Assembly: GCA_014706295.1 (NCBI GenBank)
Contig: JACSVZ010000022.1
Span: 12,046,830 to 12,110,829 of the forward strand
Direction: 5' to 3'
DNA from: Lycocorax pyrrhopterus obiensis
Lineage: Eukaryota; Chordata; Aves; Passeriformes; Paradisaeidae
Length of the DNA stretch: 64,000 bases
The notes under the pieces were generated by a model that was not told where the DNA came from, ran no database searches, and worked only from the letters and a program-made list of their open reading frames with translations. This document shows positions 23,301 through 35,339 of this stretch, piece by piece; positions within the stretch are counted from its first letter, which is position 1; each line of letters begins with the position of its first letter. Both the position numbers and the translations under genes were made by a program.

Positions 23301-24879
23301 TTCCAAATTCAGATCAGTGAGTGTGTGTGAGCTTTCTGTTTCACTCAAAATTAATTGCAGATGCAACATTACCAATAGATTGTCTTCTGGGAGCAAAAAC
23401 ATTTCTGCTAGCAGTGAATTGGCTTTTTTTCCTTGTTTTTCTCTTTAAATCAGGCTATGAGCATGTGTGGCTCCTTGTAAAAACCAACATAACTCATTCT
23501 GAGAGGGTTTTTTCCCACACAGAAACATTTTTCAGCACATTTGGGCCCTTGGGCTGAGCCTCCTGGTGGCAGCTTCTGAGGACATTGGAGTGAATACCAG
23601 AATACAAGAGTGGAGCTCAAATTGTTTTTCTTGTACCCAACCCCACTGATAGCAGTATGGCCTCATGGATATATTCTATTGTGTTTCCTTCATTATTTCC
23701 TGGAGAAATCCAAAGAGACAAAGGCTCCCTGCTCCGACTTCCTTCCCAGTCAGTGCCCACTGGCCACTTGACATCAACAGTATTTCCACAGACTGAGCTG
23801 AAGCCTCAGCTGGGGTAAATCCCTGTAGCTCCCTTGCAACAGACCATGGAGGCTTGCTTCCATCAGCTGAGGATCCAAACCATCCTCCTGTACATCCATG
23901 AAGGTGCTTGTGGCATTTGTTTCTTATATTAATTTTTCCTACATAAAGCCTAAAAATATTACCGTGTACGTTCCGCTGGCTCTTGGCTCACACGGAAATG
24001 TGTCTTGTAATGCCGAACTGAAATTAATACAGGTATTTTTGTAATTCAGATGTATGCTAGTTCTTTATATTATTTTTTCTGAATCACTGAGATGTGAGTT
24101 TTTTCCCCAGGAGTTCCTATTTTAGTAGTTTCAGTGTTTTTTGCAGGAACCCTGACATGTAGGGAGCTTTAGGATTCCCTGGCAAGAGAAGCAATCATAA
24201 TTCCATTAAACTTAGAATATACAGGCCTCTTTTGTGGAATATTTTTCCCACAGGTTTGATGCCACAACACTGAGAGGCCAAAGAGAACACATCTTCCAGA
24301 TTTAACCCCATCTCTTCAATATTTGATTAGTCTGAATCAGTGACATTGAAAATGGCTTGAAATATTTAATCATCTAAGAGACATTCAGAGACTAAAGTGC
24401 CTTTGAAATCACCCTGCCAACAGAGAAAATAATTTCTTCAATTGCTTACTGGTACAATGTTCAACCCATCTGGGAAAATATTTGGGTTGCATTGCTGGCG
24501 TTTGATTGACTCTCCTGCCAACACCAAAATTTTAATGAGCTACAAAAGGACAAATTATTCCAACCACCATCTCTGCGTTTTGTGACGAGGCCTTGGGAGG
24601 AGAGGGAGATGCTTTGCACTCGTTTGCAGGTGCAGCCGTGGCTGTGGTGGCTACGTGGGCTGCAGGCAAACAAGTTCCTGGGGCTGAGTGTGCTCCTGCA
24701 GTGTGTCCCTGCCTCCGCCTCTCCTACTCCTGGAGGAGCAGCCCAAAGCCTCCTCCAAAGGACAGGAGCATTGCATCTTCCCTTTGGGCTGGCAGACCTG
24801 TCCAGACGCTGCCTTGCCAAAAGTTGGGGGGTTTTATTTCATTCTAGTGATGCTGGTAGAGCAATTTCTTATCTTTTGG
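20361..24879. other. No gene found
   Basis: Mostly unique AT-leaning sequence. It holds the (ACAG)7 repeat at 22211 and an acceptor-like tract ending at 21600 with no partner donor. The 176-codon minus frame at 21380-21910 overlaps 119- and 122-codon plus frames and is judged random. Confidence 0.65.
22211..22238 (+). repeat. (ACAG)7 microsatellite
   Basis: Seven perfect ACAG units. On the opposite strand this reads as a CTGT repeat. Likely length-polymorphic. Confidence 0.97.
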
Positions 24880-25140
24880 TTCTCCTTTAGAGCATAAAGA
24901 TGCCTTGAGAAGCACACGATGCGCTGATGTGCGCACTGGACTTGCAGGGAATAAAATCACCCTGCCTGCTGTACCCAGCCCTGAGACTGGTTTTGCTCTG
25001 CATTCGTATGTGCCTCCGTGTAAAATTGCCCCGCACAATTATCCAATCTCATGGCAACTATTCAGTTTGCAAAGCAAAAATAATCATGTGATTACTCTGC
25101 AATTAGCTGATAGTTACTAATCAATTACATCTGCAGAGTT
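24880..25140. promoter_or_regulatory. Candidate conserved non-coding element
   Basis: Unique block with CGATGCGCTGATGTGCGCAC (inverted GTGCGC/GCGCAT words), CACAATTATCCAATCTCATG, AATAATCATGTGATTAC and CTGCAATTAGCTGATAG. It holds paired TGATTA/TAATCA cores and one CCAAT. Confidence 0.35.
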
Positions 25141-26439
25141 TGCCTTCCACTGAGGAGGTGTGTGGTGGTGGTTTATGGGTGAGACTCGGTGCCTGCCCCG
25201 AGCACTTCACAGACCTCCAGCCTTGGTTTGCTCCATGGCTGAGCAGGTGCTGGGGCTGGAGGAAGGAAAATGGTACTAAACTCTCTGGGTTTAGTGGCAG
25301 GAGTCAGACACCACAGTGTCGGCAGGGTCTGGGTAGGGTGGGCACCATGTCATTGACACTGAAAAGGTTGGCTGCAAAAACGTGTTTGAAAGAAGCCTGA
25401 GAAAAGAGAGCAAATGCATTCCCAAAACCTCTGGATATTCCTGTCATCACTTGTCTTCTCCAGGGCTGCTTCATTCACTTCATCACCCTGTAGTAAAAAC
25501 AAGCACAGCAATGTGTAGTCCACAGGTATTTACTCACCTTGATATTCCTGGAGGGATGAGCATTACAATCCACACATGGGCAAAAAGGAAATTCTCATAT
25601 GTCCGTCAGCAGTGCAGGTTTTCTCTTCCAGCATGTGGCTGGAAACAAGGGATTGGGATACCTGCCACCTTCCCACCCAGCAACACTGCCCAGGAATGGA
25701 ATACTTGCAATTGGTGAGAAAAGAGGATTAGCAAATACCTTTGAATGGCCCCAAATACCTGTCCTTCATCTCTGGGCATGTGCCCACACAAAACTCTCCT
25801 AGAACATCCATGGCTGAAGCTGAAATATTCATTCAGTGCATGGAATAAGGGATGATTTTGCAATATAAGGAGCAGTGGTGGGAAAACTGAAGGGGGAAGT
25901 GAAGCTACTGGCAGGTTTGAAGAACAGTTTGATAAATATTTCTGCTGTGAAAGAAGGAAGTAAGACATGACAAGAATAGAGATGTGTCCGTGAGAAGTTA
26001 GACAGGAATTTAAGGGGAGGGCTGAAAAGCTTGAGGTTGATGCTGCTGGGGAGAAGCTTATTTTTGAGAGAGAAGGAGAGAAAGAGTGAAAATATTGTGA
26101 AAGAAGGAGAAGGATAAACCCTGAGGCTATAAATCAGGAAGAGCCATGCTCGAGGGAGCAAGGGGAGGGAGGCTTAAGGCACTTCGGGCAGAAAGATGTG
26201 TAGCCGGGTGCAAAAACATGTCACCTGCCCAGCCAGTCGTGAAGCCTGGCACGACTGCACTGTGGTTCCACTGCCCTGGTCCTGGGTGGCTGTTGCCAGC
26301 TCCAAGGACCCTGGTCCAGCTGGGACAAGCCGGGAAGTGGGGCTGGACATGTGCACACCTGCACAGCACGGGTGGAATCCATCCTCCTCGCCAGTGCCGC
26401 TCTCCCTCCCTCTCCATCACCCCAACCTCCTTTTAAGAA
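25141..26439. other. No gene found
   Basis: GC-mixed sequence with a purine-rich stretch at 26,040-26,110 (GAGAGAGAAGGAGAG type). The 26,130-26,490 part has frames open on both strands. Confidence 0.65.
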
Positions 26440-27120
26440 AGATCCCCACAACACCATTAAAATGCCTTGCGTCGGTTGCAGGTTCATTGTTCTCTAAAAG
26501 CTAATCCAGGCTCGGGTAAACACAATGGCCCCTTTTCCCCCAGCCTGACGTTTCATTTACACAAGAGCCCGAGCCGCCACACCGGCACAGCCGTCAAGCA
26601 TTGATTGTGCTATTCAGCAGGATGGCTCAATAATTACAGCCCCGGATCTCCAAACCCCACCAAAGAGCAGGCTTACCACCGCTAGCCTTTGTTGCTAATT
26701 GTCCTTCAGGATACTTGAGATGAATTACTGTGGCTTACATTTTCCTGGTTTTCCTTTCTTTTTCTATTGGGTTAATATAAAGAGAAATCTTTCCACTTAG
26801 CGGAGCTGGACGGATCAGACAAGTGTAGCATTGACTGTTGACAGCACTTCATAAGAAAACCCTCTGACTGCAAACTGTCTCGTTGATGTGTTCAACTTGA
26901 CACGTGGGATTGATTTTTGATTGTTTTACAAAGCTCTCCTGTGCATGTTTTCATTATCAATCCTGGGCAGTTTTCATACCAGCACTTGGAAAATCTTATT
27001 AATATAACTTGACATCATCTATACTGCATCTAATTGTAACAAGTAACCCGACAGATTAGGCCTCTTTCACCCAAGCTCTCCAAAACGGACTGCAGCCCAG
27101 ATTTTTCCTTTAGTTTGTTT
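26440..27120. promoter_or_regulatory. Candidate conserved non-coding element (long)
   Basis: Nearly 700 bp without repeats. Motifs visible: CAAGCATTGATTGTG, CTCAATAATTACAG, TTGCTAATTGTCC, the palindromic E-box CACGTG at 26901-26906, and GATTGATTTTTGATTG at 26908-26923 (repeated PBX/HOX-like TGATTG cores), then TTATTAATATAAC and CTAATTGTAAC. The block has mixed AT/GC content and looks like a developmental enhancer. No coding exon seen. Confidence 0.45.
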
Positions 27121-28199
27121 TGTTTGGGGGTGCATGACACAGCAGCAACGTTATTTCAGTTCCAAGATTTTAATCTTGCTTGTTGTAAAGACAGAATTAG
27201 GGCTGAAAGTTTTACATTCAAGGCAGGCAAGTGCAATCAGCATTGAATCCGTGCTTATTCCCAGCAACTTCACCGGGAACTGGACCCGCTCCCGTGCAAG
27301 CTGCTGGACTGCAGCTTGGGAGGGGATGGCACGCCCAGGGAAAGGACAAACATTCCCCACACACTTGGATTGGTGCATGTCCTTCATTTATTAACTCTGG
27401 AGTCCCTAACCATCCCTTCCCCATGTCTCCAGGCTCTGTTCCACCCTTCCCGTTTCTCTTTCCTATCTTTCTCCAACTATGCTACTTCCTCTCAAGCCTC
27501 CCCGATCTTCCAGAAACTCCAGAAAGGAGCTGGGATGTTTCTTTCTCTTTCCCATACAGTCACTGCACACCTGCTCATGGGAGTCTTTGCACAGCAGTGG
27601 CCTGGAGCCAATCTGAACTACCCCAGAAATTTGGGAGGAACTTCCTTCCCTCCTAGAACAGATAGAAGCCACGGGTTATGGTGGAGTACTGTGATGCTGG
27701 GGGTAGCAGGCCCACGTAGGGCATAAGCTCCTTCTGCTGGTCCTGCTCAGCAGTTACCCTTTGGGTAAAAACCTGCCTGCGCTGCCTTTGCCTTTTTTTA
27801 AATGCCATATGCAAAAAGGAGGAGTGAAACTGTCTAAGCTGAGTTTTAGAAGCAGGAGGCCCACAGTCCATATGCAAAACTGCTGCGGGTTTTTCTCCCA
27901 TGTCCGTGTTATCCGTGTGCGCAGCCGGCGGGATCACCCGCTCGGGAGCCTAGCAGCACTCGCTGACCAGGCAGCCTGGATTTCACAAGATGGTTCTTTT
28001 TTTTCTTCAGACACGGGGAAAAAAAAACATTTTCCATCACTACCCCCTCCCCTTGTTTTCTCCAGTAAATGAGCGTTTGCTATTCCTCGGTGCTACGCAT
28101 CATTTTTCTGAGCCCGCAGTGCGATTACCTCAGTCACCATCAGCTGGGCAGAGGCTGGGAATTTCCACTCCTGCACAAATGCCCATCTTGGTTTTCTTT
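27121..28199. other. No gene found
   Basis: CT-rich plus strand at 27,410-27,660 gives 136- and 141-codon overlapping frames of Ser/Pro/Leu/Phe composition. These are compositional, not domain-like. Confidence 0.65.
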
Positions 28200-28460
28200 C
28201 TATAAAAAAAGTAAAGCCCTAAATAGTGTGTAAGCACTTTCCTGTGGCTGTGCACCCTCTTCATAACCCTTCCACTCGAACAAAGTGATTGTCTGAACTG
28301 AAATCGTTTCACTGAGATGATTAAATTAGTTCCTACATGCCGGAGAAGTACAGAGGTCTTGACATTTATATTTGGGTATTAGAGTCTGACATTCAAATGT
28401 ATTCCTGTTTGAAAACAGTGTAATTTAAAAAGTAGCATAAAATCCATTACTATAATAGGG
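28200..28460. promoter_or_regulatory. Candidate conserved non-coding element
   Basis: Repeat-free block with CTTTCCTGTGG, ACTCGAACAAAGTG (SOX-like ACAAAG), GAGATGATTAAATTAG and TTGACATTTATATTTGGG. Called on texture only. Confidence 0.25.
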
Positions 28461-29589
28461 AGAAATGGTGATGCTTTAATTTGTGTGGGGCTGTGCAAAA
28501 CGATCATTTCCAGGGGCTGCAGCAAGGGCAGAGCTGTGCTGGCTGGGCTGGTGCAGGCAGGGGGGATGTGCTCCCCCTGGGCCCCCCAGACACACCAACA
28601 CCCCAAAAATTAACACCCATGGAATTCAGGATAAAATCAGCCATGGGCTGAGATGTCTCTACCCACAGTGGGTTTGTTTTGACAGGATACAATCCGCTAT
28701 TTCTTCCTGCAGCTTGAAGCACACCTGTGGCTGGGATGTCAAACCAACAATGGGTTGCATCTCCAAAAAGACAAAACAAACAATTAACCCTGTCCTCAGG
28801 GATCCCAGCAAGCGAAAAGTGACAACACCTGTGCAGGCAGCTTGTCCCAAATTCACCCATCACCCCCATAAAGAGAATCTGAGCCGACATGAGGTTCTGT
28901 ATTATGTGATGTGGACGCTTAGGCTGCGGGTTGTTGTTATTTAGGAACCAAAATTACATGGTTTTTAAGTTTTCGGCCCAATACTACACTTATTTAACAA
29001 GTTAATTAAAGAATCCAAATCCCAGTGTTTTATCGTGTCTTGGATACCCAAGCAGAGTCTCTTTTGCCTGGAAAAAGAATTTTTACCACAAGTAGCATTG
29101 CCACTTTTCAATGTTATTTAGAATGAGTGAATGCAAATGACATTATTCAATTTGCAGAAGCGCTTTCATTCATGAGGTGACATTAACATCTGGTACCTAA
29201 AGGAAACATTCTTCACCAACCAAAATAAAAAAAGTCTGATTGATAAACTCCTGAGAGCAAATCCCCCACTACGCCAGCAGCAAAGCAGCCCAGCACTTTC
29301 ATCCCTTTTCATCAAAACAAAACCCTCTCTTGGGATAATCGTGTTTTTCCCAGGATATTCCTCGAATATGGAGGGGGGAAAAGAACTTAAAGGTCTGAGC
29401 TGGAGCACCTGAGTGCAGAAATGAGCGTGGCTGCGTTTTCCTCTCATGTGCCTGCACATATTTATGATTCTCATCTGCAGTATTGATGACCACGGACGGA
29501 TCTCGCTGCACATGCGTCTTCCTGCCCTTCCCCTGACTTGCGCAGCTGAAAAAAGCTGGGATTTTTTTTATTGCTGTTTTCTCTTTCAG

Positions 29590-29633
29590 CAATGAGCAAA
29601 ATGCCCCGTGTTAATGCCAGTTCATCTTCCCAA
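29590..29633 (+). other. Microexon candidate, 44 bp
   Basis: Acceptor CTGTTTTCTCTTTCAG ends at 29589 and donor CAA|GTGAGA starts at 29634. Splice signals are good, but the segment is only 44 bp and could be chance. Confidence 0.1.
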
Positions 29634-30019
29634 GTGAGAAAGGAAAAAGAATGAAAATAATAAAAGCAGTACAGGAATCAGGGCAGGCCACTGCCGTCAA
29701 CAGTGACCAGGGCTGGGGGACGTTGTTCTGGCTGCTGGGGGCAAGTCAGGAGAGGGGAATATTTCCTGAATCCAGGCTTTTATTGTGCAGGGGCACCTTC
29801 ATTTTAAAGCAACAGGATAAAACAGCGTTCAGGATCAAGATCAGGCTTCAAAATAGTGAAAATTGCTCACACAGCTTGGATGGCAGGTAACTCTATTTGG
29901 CAAAAACAACTCCTCATTAATGGGTAAAAAATGAGCACAATTAGTGTGAATATACATTTGTATACATGGGTGCATGTACATATACATAATGCACCCTTAT
30001 TTATTATGCACACGCTGGG

Positions 30020-30047
30020 CTGTGTGTGTGAGTGTGTGTATGTATGA
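30020..30047. repeat. Imperfect (TG)n tract
   Basis: TGTGTGTGTGAGTGTGTGTA then TGTATGAT: alternating purine-pyrimidine sequence with interruptions. It follows a run of ATACAT-like repeats at 29950-29990. Confidence 0.85.
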
Positions 30048-30629
30048 TAAGAATAATGAGATATAACAAAAATGAGGGGACAATTATTCTGATCTTTTGT
30101 AACCCAACTCAGCTGGGTTGGCTCAAAATTATCATTTTGAGCAGTCTGCAAACAGAAAATTAAGCATAGGAGATGATAGGGAGGCTTATTTTAAAAAAGA
30201 ATTAAAGAATAAAATGCACAGAGACAGAATGCCATGTTTTGTTATGTCATTCCCTGCCTGCCTTTCTTCATGAGAGAGATTTCAAATTAAATTCAAAGAC
30301 TCTACTTTTAAATAAACAATGAAAATTGAAAATAAGCTTCCTTGTTAAAATATATATCTGTATTTCCATTTCCTCTCTCTTTTTTTTTTAAAGTAATGCA
30401 GTACTGTGAAATGATACAAAAAAAAAAAAAGAAAATAAATAAATAAAAGGAGGGCATTAGGTATTAGGATTCCAAACGGGATAGTACATCTTTAATGATA
30501 CATATGATAATTAAAGAATACAATAAACACAATTAGCATATGTTTTAAACAGTTTATTAGTGAAGCTTACCATAAAATCAGAATATATAGAGCTCCAGGG
30601 TTTGTTGGGATAACAGCTTCTAATCCTTA

Positions 30630-30690
30630 GAGTCATAAAATCCCTGGCTTGGAAGAAATGGGCATCTTTAAAATGATTGAATCAGCAGGC
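30630..30690 (-). mobile_element. Possible decayed CR1 tail
   Basis: AGAGTCATAAAATCCCTGGC followed by TTGGAAGAAATGGGCATCTT resembles the reverse-complemented CR1 tail (AGAGTCATAGAATC... TTGGAAGGGAC...), but the second half is poorly matched. It may be a chance resemblance. Confidence 0.35.
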
Positions 30691-30727
30691 CTCGAGTGAA
30701 AACACACAAATTAGCAAACTCCAGCAG

Positions 30728-30835
30728 TCGGGCACCGCGCGAGGCTGCGACGCGCGGAGGTGAAGTCACCGCTGCCACTGCCCCGGCAGCTCTGATGGAG
30801 CTCAGCGGGGATGCGGTGCTGCGGTGGACATCGAG
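30728..30835. promoter_or_regulatory. Isolated CpG-dense patch
   Basis: I count about 14 CpG in roughly 108 bp, including CACCGCGCGAGG and GCGACGCGCGGAGG, inside AT-rich, CpG-poor DNA. Retention of CpG implies a germline-unmethylated segment: a small orphan CpG island or a regulatory element. Too short for a standard CpG-island call. The 20-bp A run follows 46 bp later. Confidence 0.4.
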
Positions 30836-30881
30836 GAGATAATGACTTTAACTCCTTCCAGACCAGGGATACCCGAAAATT

Positions 30882-30901
30882 AAAAAAAAAAAAAAAAAAA
30901 A
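30882..30901 (+). repeat. Poly(A) run, 20 bp
   Basis: Twenty consecutive A followed by GAAAATTAAAATATAATAA. No retrotransposed body could be recognised upstream; instead the CpG-rich patch at 30728-30835 lies there. Confidence 0.95.
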
Positions 30902-31049
30902 GAAAATTAAAATATAATAATAAATATCAAGAAATTCGCCTTTATTTTGCAAGCAGTCGTCACGGGGAGAAAGGGATGCCTGAGTAAGTGATGGGTACAG
31001 AGGAGATCACGGGCTCGCAAGGCACAGCGGGTGCTGGGTTCGGGCTGCC

Positions 31050-31079
31050 CTCCCTTCCCTCCTTCCCTCCCTCCTTCCC
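31050..31079 (+). repeat. (CCTT)n-like pyrimidine tract
   Basis: Thirty bases of only C and T arranged as CCCTT and CCTT units. Low-complexity sequence in a GC-rich stretch. Confidence 0.9.
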
Positions 31080-31474
31080 AGCTCCCAGCGCTCCTGCCAG
31101 GCACAGCACAGGGGGACAACGGGGGCACAGGGTGGGTGGCCCCCACCCAGGGGGTGCGGGAGAGCTGGGACCCAGGGGACTCACTGCAGGGATTTTTAAC
31201 TCACTGGGAGTGTAAAAGTTGAGTAATTCTGTTCCCCCAGTCCGGACAGGGCTCTGGCCACTCTCACAGAGCAGACAAACAACACTCTTGGCAGGGGCAC
31301 TTTGTATCTCCTGCTCTTGCCTTTTTTTTCCCTTCCAATGTCCATATTCCCCCTTTATCTCTCGTTTTCTTTCCTTCTGACTCCATTTGGGATTTTTTTT
31401 TCTGCTAATGATTAACATGTAAGCTCTTTACGTTCATCTCCCTACTGTAGAGATAATTTCTTCCCTCTTTTGTT

Positions 31475-31491
31475 ATTTGTTTGTTTGTTTG
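31475..31491 (+). repeat. (TTTG)n, four units
   Basis: A short TTTGTTTGTTTG run. Minor simple repeat. Confidence 0.85.
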
Positions 31492-32162
31492 GAGGGGGCG
31501 AGGATGAGTTTAATCCTGCAGTTGGGAAATTTCAGGTTTCTTTTGAGCAGCAGGGAAGGCTTTGGATGAGAGTCAGTGTGGGCTGAAAGGAACGAAGCTC
31601 TGCAGAATTGGTTTTTTGAAGGGAAGGGGAAAATTGTCAACTTTATAATGACTCCTCATCAGTCGTGATGACTTCCCAGCTCTGCAGCAAGGGAGAATAG
31701 CAGTCAAGCAATGTTTGAACACATTCTTATGGGGAAATTGGGGTGTTTGGATCCTGAAATTAGATCTGAAGGCAGCTGAATATCTCCATAAAAATGGGAG
31801 TTTCACTCAAATGAAGGCATTTCACATTTGCTCAGCTCCTGGTCTTATCTGAACTGGCTTTTCCTGCTGCATGGCAGAAGTGGTGAGCACGGTGCTGCTC
31901 TGCACCAGAGAGCTGCCTGCTCATTTGGGTGGCAATGCTGAAAACCCATGGCATGCATGGGGACAGCACATTGCTTTTTGTTTATCCCATGCTTGGAATT
32001 TATGCTGATATTATTTTCCATACCTTCTGCCTGGACCTCAAGTCCAGGAGGCGGAAGCACTTTGTAATAACAATGCCAATGCACTGCCTAAGCCCTGGTT
32101 TACCCCATAGATATTTGTTTATTTTTGCCCCATATGAGTCTAAAGACAAAAGGACCAAGCTG

Positions 32163-32238
32163 GAGGAGAAATGAAGGTCCGAAAAGACGAAGTGACTTTG
32201 CCAAGGTCAAACAGCCGGACGGTGGTAAAGGCAGGAAT
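32163..32238 (+). mobile_element. Ancient MIR-type SINE fragment
   Basis: The block AAGTGACTTTGCCAAGGTCA (32190-32209), followed by AACAGCC, GGTGGTAAAGGCAGGAAT and preceded by a GAGGAGAAATGAAGG-like stretch, follows the central/core part of the MIR SINE in order (GAGGAAACTGAGG ... AAGTAACTTGCCCAAGGTCA ... ACAGC ... GTGGCAGAGCCGGGAT). About 76 bp of the ~260 bp element is left. MIR predates the split of mammals and sauropsids, and such copies are rare and heavily decayed in birds. Survival of the core could reflect chance or recruitment as regulatory sequence. Confidence 0.6.
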
Positions 32239-35200
32239 ATAAACATGAATTATATTGTCACTCTGCTAGAGAAAAAGGTTGAAATGCAGCTCATTTTTTT
32301 CCTGTAGTTTAGACCCAGCTTGACGTATTTGACCTCTATTCAGCTGGCCAAGGTCCAGGGAAACAAATATGAAAAATAGGATTCTCTGTCTACTCTGGGG
32401 AAACACATGAAGGTAAACTGAAGTGTGTCATGGGTTAAATCCACAGCACTGGAGTTTAAGCAAACCAAGGGCTGAGTCAGGGTCTGGTTAACTGGTTTTT
32501 CTATTGACTTCATTGGTTTTGAGTTACATGGAAAGGAATAAAGAAATTTGGCCCAGGGAGAGGGAGGGAGGGGAGGGAATGCAGCAGAACCCATTTGTTG
32601 TTGTAGTGTTTCCCCACCGCCATTCCTGCACTGATCCATCACTGGCGCTGCTCGACAGACACCAGATTCAGCGCAGTGACAGGAGGTCCAATCCCAGCAC
32701 CTGAGTTTTAGCTCCATCTCCAGTTTTCAGCAGAGGAATTCAGCATCCAGGGGAGCATTCACAGCAGACTGACAGGGAAGAGCGGAGCAAAAACCGCTTG
32801 AATTCCACTCAGCCTGTAAAACCCTCACCCAGGGCGTGCCCTGACCCGGAGGAAGGTTGTGCAGACCTCCAGCCCTGCCTCCTGCTCCTTCTGGGGAGGA
32901 GTTCATCACCTGGGAGGGGTAAGGATGGGTGCCACCCTCTGATCATGGGCTGTAAAACTCCTGGCAATGAGTGTTGCATGATCTGTGTGCCAGACACGAC
33001 TGGACTGGAGCTGGTGGCACTGGAGGGACCTGACTCTGCTCCCTTGGGCCACTTGCCCACCCCTGAGATGGGTACAGGGGCACTGGGGTAATGCTGCAAC
33101 ACTCAGCTCCAGAATATCCTCCAGAAACGGGCAGGAAGAATGAATATGGATCAAAATCAGAAATAGAATTTAGTGTTGGCTGCCGCTCTCTGCTCTTGCC
33201 ATTATAGAGAAAGCCATGACATTTTGTAAACCTTGAGAATCTAAGGAAAATATTTTAAATAACGATGTGTGCACTGCTCTCTTTACAGTTCACTGTTCTT
33301 CTTCACTGTTCTCCAGGTGTAAGCATTAACCCGCTTTATTTTTCTTAACCACATGGCACAAGCATTTTTACATTTTGAATATAAGGTCAATTTAGCATAT
33401 GCAGAATATTTTCCTGTTCACTTTCCATTAGCATTTTATATTTATTAGTGAGAAACTCAGAAATAGTGGCTACTGAATTCAGCTAAAAACCAATTCTACA
33501 CTGAATATTTAACTAAGACATGACTTTAAACTGTGTTAGTTATTTTTATAGGTATTCTAAAAATAATGCCATAGGGTTTATTACCTAATCCATATCACAC
33601 AGAATTTGACATTTGGATGTTGAGGGCTCATATGTATGTTAAAGCAGTGAGAAAATATGCACAGAAAAATTTCAAGGCTTCTGTAAAATAAAAATAAAAC
33701 CCCCAGAAATTTATTATGTGCCCCAACTACACTGCAAATTGAAAAACTGACAGTGGTGGGCAGCCTGTGCACCAACATTTATCAGCTTGGATCCTCTGCA
33801 CAGGCTCTTAGGATGCTCCATCACAGATTAATGTCTCTCAGCAAAGAACGTGCTATAAAAAAACAAGGCATGCAGCTGATAAAATTAATGAAACAAATCA
33901 TTGTTGTAAAGCATTTGGTGAGGTGTGAATTTGAAAACTAGTTTCCCAATATTTGTAAAATAAACAGAAATTAATATCCATTAATAGCATCATAATGATC
34001 TTAACTGAGAATGTTGAACTGTTGCCTGTTTTGTTCTTTTCAACTGCAGCATCTCGCTGCAACTGTTTTGTGGCTGGGGAATAATCTGCTTGTGTATTCT
34101 GTAATGACACAAGAAATAAAACGCAATAGGAGGAATAAAATCTGAATTCCCTTCTCAGCAAAGAGTAATTCCACAATCCATATATTTTTGGTAGCTTTCC
34201 TATATAAGGTGCAGAGCTTTATTTCCTAGACCCATTTTCACTACTACCTCGAGTCGGGCTCACAGGAGGAAGCAATTCTGCTTCATACAAAAAAACTTTT
34301 CCCCAAATCTTAAAATGACACTGAGTGATGCTAAATTTCCTAAAGCCTCGGAGGGTGATGCAGCTGCCATAGTGGCCTTCCCATGGGACAGTCCCTTCTC
34401 ATGGCCTTTCCCACCAAGGATGATGTGTTTCAGATCTCCATATCTCTGTGCAGAGCTGCCTTTCAGACCAGCAAAAATCTAAAAAATTCAACATTTTCCA
34501 CGAGAAATGGCCTATTTGTAGTTCTGCAGATTCCACGGTAGCTTGTTGGTGAAACAAGGCACTGTGTGGACTGAAGTTAAAATACCAATGCCTCACAAAG
34601 TGAAGCCATGGAAAGAAACAAGGGAATTTATTCTCTTAATCAGAACTGCAGTATGGCACAGGTTCACAGCCTGATAGCTTTTACATTGTCATTTACCAAA
34701 TGCAAACAACGTGGTGCCAGATGGTGCCAATAGGTGAAGGGACAAGGAGGTTCAGACACCCAGGAGCCAGGACAGGCCCAACCCATTCTTTTCTCAGTGC
34801 CAGTACCTGAGAGCAGCAGCTTCATCACGAGGAAGCCTCAGCAGTGAGATGGGAGAGTTTCAGCTTTGGCTTCCACGCTCTCCTTTGCAGTTTGCTGGGT
34901 CCCACGTTAGTGTTTGCACGCCTGCCCACACAGGGAGGGAACATATGTTTTGGATGGGGATCCTCTCTTTGAAAATGTGTTTTTGAAGCAAAAACAAATG
35001 TTCAACATTCTCTTAGCAAATACCTCCTTTAAAAAGCCTTTCCTCATGTATCTCATGCAGACATGAGTTAGTGTCTGTCCACCACATCACCATTAATGGT
35101 TGTGCAAAGTGTCCATCAAGTCCACTCCGAAGGGACTGGAATTTATGGGCAAAACTGACTTTTCACCCCATTGCCTCAGCAACCTCATTAATTTGGCCTC

Positions 35201-35339
35201 AATCAAAATATTTCATCCAACCTGAAAAAAAAACCCAACATGTTTTACCTCAATATTTCTCAACCGCTTCTATTACTGCTACCAAGATTTTAGACGCCGT
35301 CCTGAGATAAAAAACCTCTGAAACATTTCGTTTTGGAAG
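32239..35339. other. No gene found
   Basis: Unique sequence, GC-richer at 32,720-33,100 and AT-rich at 33,180-34,200. A perfect T-box half-site AGGTGTGAA lies at 33921-33929. No repeats recognised. Confidence 0.65.

Larger units (their letters stand above)
28461..30629. other. No gene found
   Basis: Unique sequence; 28,480-28,900 has a 153-codon plus frame opposite a 128-codon minus frame without domains. 28,950-29,200 is AT-rich with TTAACAAGTTAATTAAAG. 30,290-30,590 is very AT-rich with A-runs at 30418-30431. Confidence 0.65.
30902..32162. other. No gene found
   Basis: GC-rich at 31,000-31,200, including the CCTT tract, then AT-leaning unique sequence up to the MIR fragment. Confidence 0.65.

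Noticed and set aside
30841..30910. A20 run as the tail of a processed retrocopy
   Set aside because: No polyadenylation signal or transcript-like body precedes it, and no target-site duplication could be found by eye.
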